From positions 1 through 15,632 of the forward strand of contig JAFOGE010000022.1 of assembly GCA_017386965.1 (NCBI GenBank): DNA of 15,632 nt. The letters are read 5' to 3'. Each line of letters begins with the position of its first letter. Position 1 is the stretch's first letter. The notes beneath the pieces were generated by a model that worked only from the letters and a program-made list of their open reading frames with translations, searched no databases and had not been told where the DNA came from. Position numbers and translations under genes: made by a program. Positions 11,905 through 15,632 of this stretch are shown one piece after another. The stretch comes from Clostridia bacterium. GTDB lineage: Bacteria > Bacillota > Clostridia > Oscillospirales > CAG-272.

Positions 11905-12576
11905 ATGATCTATATTGCTCCCTCTCTTCTTTCTGCAGATTTTTCGAATCTGGAAAGCGAGATTTCCAAGATTGCGCAAGCGGGTGCGCAGTATCTTCAT
12001 CTTGACGTTATGGATGGCGATTTTGTTCCGAACATCAGCTTCGGCGCGCCTGTGATCAGTGCCATCCGCCCTTGCACCAATCTGGTTTTTGATGTTCATC
12101 TGATGATCCGTGAGCCCATTCGCTATATTAAGGATTTTGCAAAAGCGGGGGCTGACATTATTACCTTCCATCTGGAAAGCTGCCAGGATCCCCGCAAGGT
12201 GATCCGGGCGATTCGGGAAAAGGAGATCCGTTGCGGAATCTCCATCTCCCCGGGAACGCCTGCCGAACTGTTGCTCCCCTATCTTTCCGAGGTGGATATG
12301 GTTCTGATTATGACCGTTGTTCCCGGTTTTGGCGGACAGGCGCTCATTCCATCCTGCTTGGAAAAGGTTCGCTTCCTCCGGCAGTACGCCGACCGCCATG
12401 GCTTGCGTCTTGACATTGAGGTCGATGGCGGCATTAAGGAAGAAAACGTCGCTCTGGCCACCGAGGCAGGCGCAAACGTGATCGTTGCCGGCTCGGCCAT
12501 CTTTGGCTCCAGAAAGCCGCGCTCCGTGATCGAGGGCATGCGCAAGGCGGCAGAAGCACACCCCTATCGGAGATAA
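11905..12576 (+). CDS. rpe: Ribulose-phosphate 3-epimerase
   Basis: TIM-barrel metalloenzyme that interconverts ribulose 5-phosphate and xylulose 5-phosphate. 223 aa, like E. coli Rpe (225). Signatures: IAPSLLSADF (4-13), LHLDVMDGDFVPNISFG (31-47) with metal ligand His32 and catalytic Asp34, DVHLMI (63-68) with His65, VVPGFGGQ (138-145), and IEVDGGI (171-177) with catalytic Asp174. ATG at 11905 is chosen because AAGGA lies 6 nt upstream and the conserved N-terminus begins at once; an in-frame upstream ATG at 11884 would add seven residues that do not belong to the family. With rpiB it supplies the two isomerisation steps of the non-oxidative pentose phosphate pathway. Confidence 0.97.
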   Translation: MIYIAPSLLSADFSNLESEISKIAQAGAQYLHLDVMDGDFVPNISFGAPVISAIRPCTNLVFDVHLMIREPIRYIKDFAKAGADIITFHLESCQDPRKVIRAIREKEIRCGISISPGTPAELLLPYLSEVDMVLIMTVVPGFGGQALIPSCLEKVRFLRQYADRHGLRLDIEVDGGIKEENVALATEAGANVIVAGSAIFGSRKPRSVIEGMRKAAEAHPYRR

Positions 12577-12590
12577 TGCTCCTATGCATA

Positions 12591-12641
12591 AAAAAATCAA
12601 GCGTATTTGGATTTTGATCATCCACATACGCTTGATTTTTT
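12591..12641. terminator. Bidirectional terminator between rpe and icd
   Basis: Perfect 16-bp stem: AAAAAATCAAGCGTAT (12591-12606) pairs with ATACGCTTGATTTTTT (12626-12641), and GGAT/ATCC can pair inside. T-runs occur at the 3' side on both strands, so it can end rpe on plus and icd on minus. Confidence 0.93.
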
Positions 12642-12658
12642 CTTTTTCTCTGAAGGGA

Positions 12659-13879
12659 TTAGGCCAACCGTGCTTCCAAATTCCTTCGGATTGCGCCGAT
12701 GAAATCACGGGAATTGACCGCCGTGGTCTTCGTGCCTTCCACAACAAGGCCCACCAGATCCTTGGTCATGATGCCCTGCTCCAGCGTATCGATGCAAGCC
12801 CCCTCCAGAGCATCGGCAAAGCTGACAAGGTCTGCAAGTCCGTCCAGCTCCCCTCTCTTGCGGAGCGCGCCGGACCATGCATAGATCGTGGCGATGGGAT
12901 TGGTGGAGGTATCCTCTCCCTTCAGGTAACGGTAATAGTGACGGGTGACCGTGCCGTGTGCGGCCTCATACTCGTAATTGCCGTCGGGAGATACGAGAAC
13001 CGAGGTCATCATGGCTAAAGAACCAAAGGCGGTGGACACCATGTCGCTCATGACGTCGCCGTCATAGTTCTTGCACGCCCAAATAAAGCCGCCCTCGCTG
13101 CGGATCACGCGCGCAACGGCATCGTCGATCAGCGTATAGAAATAGGTGATCCCTGCCTCCTCAAAAGCTGCCTTGTACTCCTCGTCGTAGATCTCCTGGA
13201 AGATCAGCTTGAAGGTCTGGTCGTACTGCTTGGAGATGGTGTCCTTAGTGGAGAACCACAGATCCTGCTTGGTATTCAGGGCGTATTGGAAGCAGGAATG
13301 CGCAAAGGAGCGAATGGAATCGTCCTTGTTGTAGCTTCCCTGCAACACACCAGCGCACTCAAAGTCATAGATCGTTTCGCGGAAGGTTTCCTTGCCCTCC
13401 TTGTCGGTAAAGACAAGCTCCGCCTTTCCCTGTGCGGGAACGCGGTATTCGGTAGCCTTGTAAATGTCGCCGTATGCGTGACGCGCGATGGTGATGGGCT
13501 TTTTCCAATTGCGCACGGCGGGACGGATGCTGTCGATCAGAATGGGGGCGCGGAAGACCGTTCCGTCAAGAATCGCACGGATGGTGCCGTTCGGGCTCTT
13601 CCACATCTGCGAAAGGTTATATTCCTCCACGCGCTGCTTGTTGGGTGTAATCGTAGCACACTTGACGGCAACGCCGTACTTCTTGGTCGCAAGTGCGGAA
13701 TCCACCGTGACTTGGTCGCCCGTCCTTTCGCGCTCGGGAAGTCCGAGATCGTAATATTCGGTCTTGAGATCTACAAAAGGCAAAAGGAGCTCGTCCTTGA
13801 TCATCTGCCAGAGAATTCTGGTCATCTCGTCGCCGTCCATCTCGACCAGCGGCGTTTTCATCATAATCTTATTCATCAT
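12659..13879 (-). CDS. icd: NADP-dependent isocitrate dehydrogenase, eukaryote-like type
   Basis: Oxidative decarboxylation of isocitrate to 2-oxoglutarate with NADP+. 406 aa, close to the homodimeric type II enzymes (human IDH1 414). Substrate site: SPNGTIR (95-101), Arg110, Arg133 and Tyr140 (YGDIY). Lys212, Asp252, Asp275 and Asp279 (WACKNYDGDVMSDM) match the catalytic and metal residues of IDH1. AAHGTVTRHY contains Arg313-His314, the pair associated with NADP rather than NAD specificity. ATG at 13879 is 5 nt after GGAGG and the next codon is also ATG, at 8 nt; the second may be the true start, costing one residue. It lies 20 bp downstream of acn, so the two form an operon. Confidence 0.95.
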   Translation of the reverse strand: MMNKIMMKTPLVEMDGDEMTRILWQMIKDELLLPFVDLKTEYYDLGLPERERTGDQVTVDSALATKKYGVAVKCATITPNKQRVEEYNLSQMWKSPNGTIRAILDGTVFRAPILIDSIRPAVRNWKKPITIARHAYGDIYKATEYRVPAQGKAELVFTDKEGKETFRETIYDFECAGVLQGSYNKDDSIRSFAHSCFQYALNTKQDLWFSTKDTISKQYDQTFKLIFQEIYDEEYKAAFEEAGITYFYTLIDDAVARVIRSEGGFIWACKNYDGDVMSDMVSTAFGSLAMMTSVLVSPDGNYEYEAAHGTVTRHYYRYLKGEDTSTNPIATIYAWSGALRKRGELDGLADLVSFADALEGACIDTLEQGIMTKDLVGLVVEGTKTTAVNSRDFIGAIRRNLEARLA

Positions 13880-13899
13880 CGATTCCTCCCGTTGAGATC

Positions 13900-15632
13900 T
13901 TACTTTTCAAGCTGTTTTCCTGTGTAAGCCAGAAGGCTTCCTGCTTTGAGAATCTCCTTCTGTCGCTCGGTAAATGCGCAAGCCAAGGGAATGCGATCAC
14001 CGGTTGTTTCGTTGCAAAGGGTCATGCTTCCGCTATCCATGCCTGCCCAAACGCCGTCGATGGAAAGAACGTCACCCTGAGATACCTTATCGTAATCGGC
14101 GGGATCGGCAAAGGTCAAGGGCATAATCCCTGCATTGATCAGGTTCGCCACGTGAATTCTTGCAAAGCTCTTGGTGATAACGACGCGGACGCCGAGATAT
14201 AACGGAACCAATGCCGCATGCTCACGCGAGGAGCCCTGTCCATAGTTTGCACCACCCACGACAATGCTCTGTCCTGCGGCCTTTGCTCTTTCGGGGAAGG
14301 TCTTATCGCACACGCCGAAGCAATACTGGGACAGGAACGGAATGTTGGAGCGATAAGGCAGGATCTTGGCACCGGCAGGCATGATATGGTCGGTGGTAAT
14401 ATTATCTCCAACCTTCAAGACAAGCTCTGCGCGAATGGAGTCCTCCTGGGGGTAGGCATCAGGGAATTTTTTGATATTCGGACCGCGAAGAATCTCCAGA
14501 TCCTTGGCCTCCTCGGGAGCTGCGGGAGGAATCACGGCGCTGTCATCGATGCGGAAGGCATCCGGCATCTTGATTTCCGGCATCTCTCCCAAAAGAATGG
14601 GATCGGTGATCTCGCCTGTCAGAGCGGCCGCGACCGCCGTTTCGGGAGATACCAGATACACCTTGGCATCTGCCGTTCCGCTTCTTCCCTCAAAGTTACG
14701 GTTAAAGGTGCGCAGGCTCACACCGCCCGAATTCGGAGAGAAGCCCATTCCGATACAAGGACCGCAAGCACATTCCAGAACGCGCGCGCCACTGGCGAGA
14801 ATGTCGGTCAATGCGCCACACTCGGAAAGCATGGAAAGCACCTGCTTGGAGCCGGGCGAAATCGAAAGGCTAACGCTTGGAGAAATCGTTTTTCCCTTGA
14901 GCAGCGCAGCCACCTTGAGCATATCCAAAAGCGAGGAGTTCGTGCAGGATCCGATGCAGACCTGATCCACGCGCGTACCCTTCAGGCTTTCCACCGTAAC
15001 AATATTGTCAGGGCTGTGAGGACAAGCGATCAGGGGCTTGAGGGTAGAAAGGTCAATATCAATCACGCGATCATAAACCGCATCCGAATCGCTGGAAAGC
15101 GGAACATAATCCGCTTCCCGTCCTTCTGCGCGCAGGAAGGCGCGCGTGACCTCATCCGAGGGGAAGATCGACGTCGTAGCACCCAACTCTGTACCCATAT
15201 TGGTAATGGTTGCACGCTCGGGTACGGAAAGCGTAGCGATTCCCTCGCCTCCCCACTCAATGATGGAGCCGACGCCGCCCTTTACAGAGAGGATTCGAAG
15301 GATCTCAAGGCTAACGTCCTTTGCGGTAACGAAGGGACGAAGCTTTCCGGTCAAGTTGACCTTAATCATCTTGGGCATGGTAATGTAGTAAGCGCCGCCG
15401 CCCATCGCAACGGCAACATCCAGTCCTCCTGCACCAAAGGCGAGCATTCCGATGCCGCCGCCCGTCGGCGTGTGGCTATCCGATCCGATCAGCGTCTTTC
15501 CAGGAATACCGAAGCGCTCCAGATGAACCTGATGGCAAATACCGTTTCCCGGCCGGGAGAAGTAAATGCCGTGCTTTTTGGCAATGGATTGAATAAAACG
15601 GTGATCATCCGCATTCTCAAATCCGGATTGCA
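13900..15632 (-). CDS. Aconitate hydratase, Aquifex-type; 5' end outside window
   Basis: Fe-S enzyme interconverting citrate and isocitrate. 576 residues are visible; family members of this type are about 640, so some 65 N-terminal residues are missing. Cluster ligands are visible: the Cys of VCIGSCTNSS (codon at 14944-14946) and the two Cys of CGPCIGMG (around 14755-14766). SDSHTPTGGGIG near the left end of the fragment and the C-terminal swivel domain with GGANYGQGSSREHAAL and SFARIHVANLINAGI are typical. Coding continues to the window edge, so the ATG at 15445-15447 is internal and not the start. It is transcribed ahead of icd; together they run citrate to 2-oxoglutarate, usually for glutamate synthesis in anaerobes. 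A 3-isopropylmalate dehydratase is less likely because both domains are fused in one chain. Confidence 0.93.
   Translation of the reverse strand, partial: QSGFENADDHRFIQSIAKKHGIYFSRPGNGICHQVHLERFGIPGKTLIGSDSHTPTGGGIGMLAFGAGGLDVAVAMGGGAYYITMPKMIKVNLTGKLRPFVTAKDVSLEILRILSVKGGVGSIIEWGGEGIATLSVPERATITNMGTELGATTSIFPSDEVTRAFLRAEGREADYVPLSSDSDAVYDRVIDIDLSTLKPLIACPHSPDNIVTVESLKGTRVDQVCIGSCTNSSLLDMLKVAALLKGKTISPSVSLSISPGSKQVLSMLSECGALTDILASGARVLECACGPCIGMGFSPNSGGVSLRTFNRNFEGRSGTADAKVYLVSPETAVAAALTGEITDPILLGEMPEIKMPDAFRIDDSAVIPPAAPEEAKDLEILRGPNIKKFPDAYPQEDSIRAELVLKVGDNITTDHIMPAGAKILPYRSNIPFLSQYCFGVCDKTFPERAKAAGQSIVVGGANYGQGSSREHAALVPLYLGVRVVITKSFARIHVANLINAGIMPLTFADPADYDKVSQGDVLSIDGVWAGMDSGSMTLCNETTGDRIPLACAFTERQKEILKAGSLLAYTGKQLEK

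Noticed and set aside
11737..12747. 336-codon minus-strand frame covering rpe and the terminator
   Set aside because: It runs across a strong bidirectional terminator and antisense to rpe, with no protein motif.
15445..15447. ATG as the start of aconitase
   Set aside because: The frame stays open with conserved aconitase sequence (SDSHTPTGGG) upstream of it to the window edge.

Overview
The window looks like core chromosome of a low-to-mid G+C Firmicute, most likely a member of class Clostridia. Evidence for this is a UPF0291 (DUF896) protein, which I associate with Firmicutes; a zinc-ribbon L28; consensus sigma-A promoters with 17-bp spacers; strong AGGAGG ribosome binding sites; TTG and GTG starts; an MEP isoprenoid pathway; and an Aquifex-type aconitase beside a eukaryote-like NADP isocitrate dehydrogenase. 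No mobile element, CRISPR array, tRNA or rRNA was found.

Left block, minus strand (1-4803). Transcription runs upp, then an RluA-family pseudouridine synthase gene, then lnt, then guaB. upp has its own promoter at 4842-4870 and guaB has a perfect consensus promoter at 1435-1463. A long hairpin fills the gap between upp and the pseudouridine synthase gene. guaB runs off the left edge.

Centre, plus strand (4969-8713). mtaB (tRNA ms2t6A37 methylthiotransferase) overlaps by 11 nt a 567-aa ORF. I read this ORF as a stripped-down, catalytically dead relative of PurL (FGAM synthase): the order of several PurL landmarks is preserved, while the catalytic His motif, the ATP-site domain and the glutaminase domain are missing. 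This is the most interesting object in the window. An AT-rich 213-bp gap follows, with alternative hairpins, three A-tracts phased at 10 bp, and the rpmB promoter. Then come rpmB with a strong terminator and the small UPF0291 gene.

Right-centre, plus strand (8804-12576). A probable operon tsaE-tsaB-rpiB-ispD-ispF, perhaps including rpe, starts from a promoter at 8728-8756. tsaE and tsaB contribute to the t6A modification that MtaB later methylthiolates. rpiB and rpe belong to the non-oxidative pentose phosphate pathway. ispD and ispF are two steps of the MEP pathway.

Right block, minus strand (12659-15632). acn (5' end outside the window) and icd are 20 bp apart and together convert citrate to 2-oxoglutarate. 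A 16-bp-stem bidirectional terminator at 12591-12641 separates icd from the convergent rpe.
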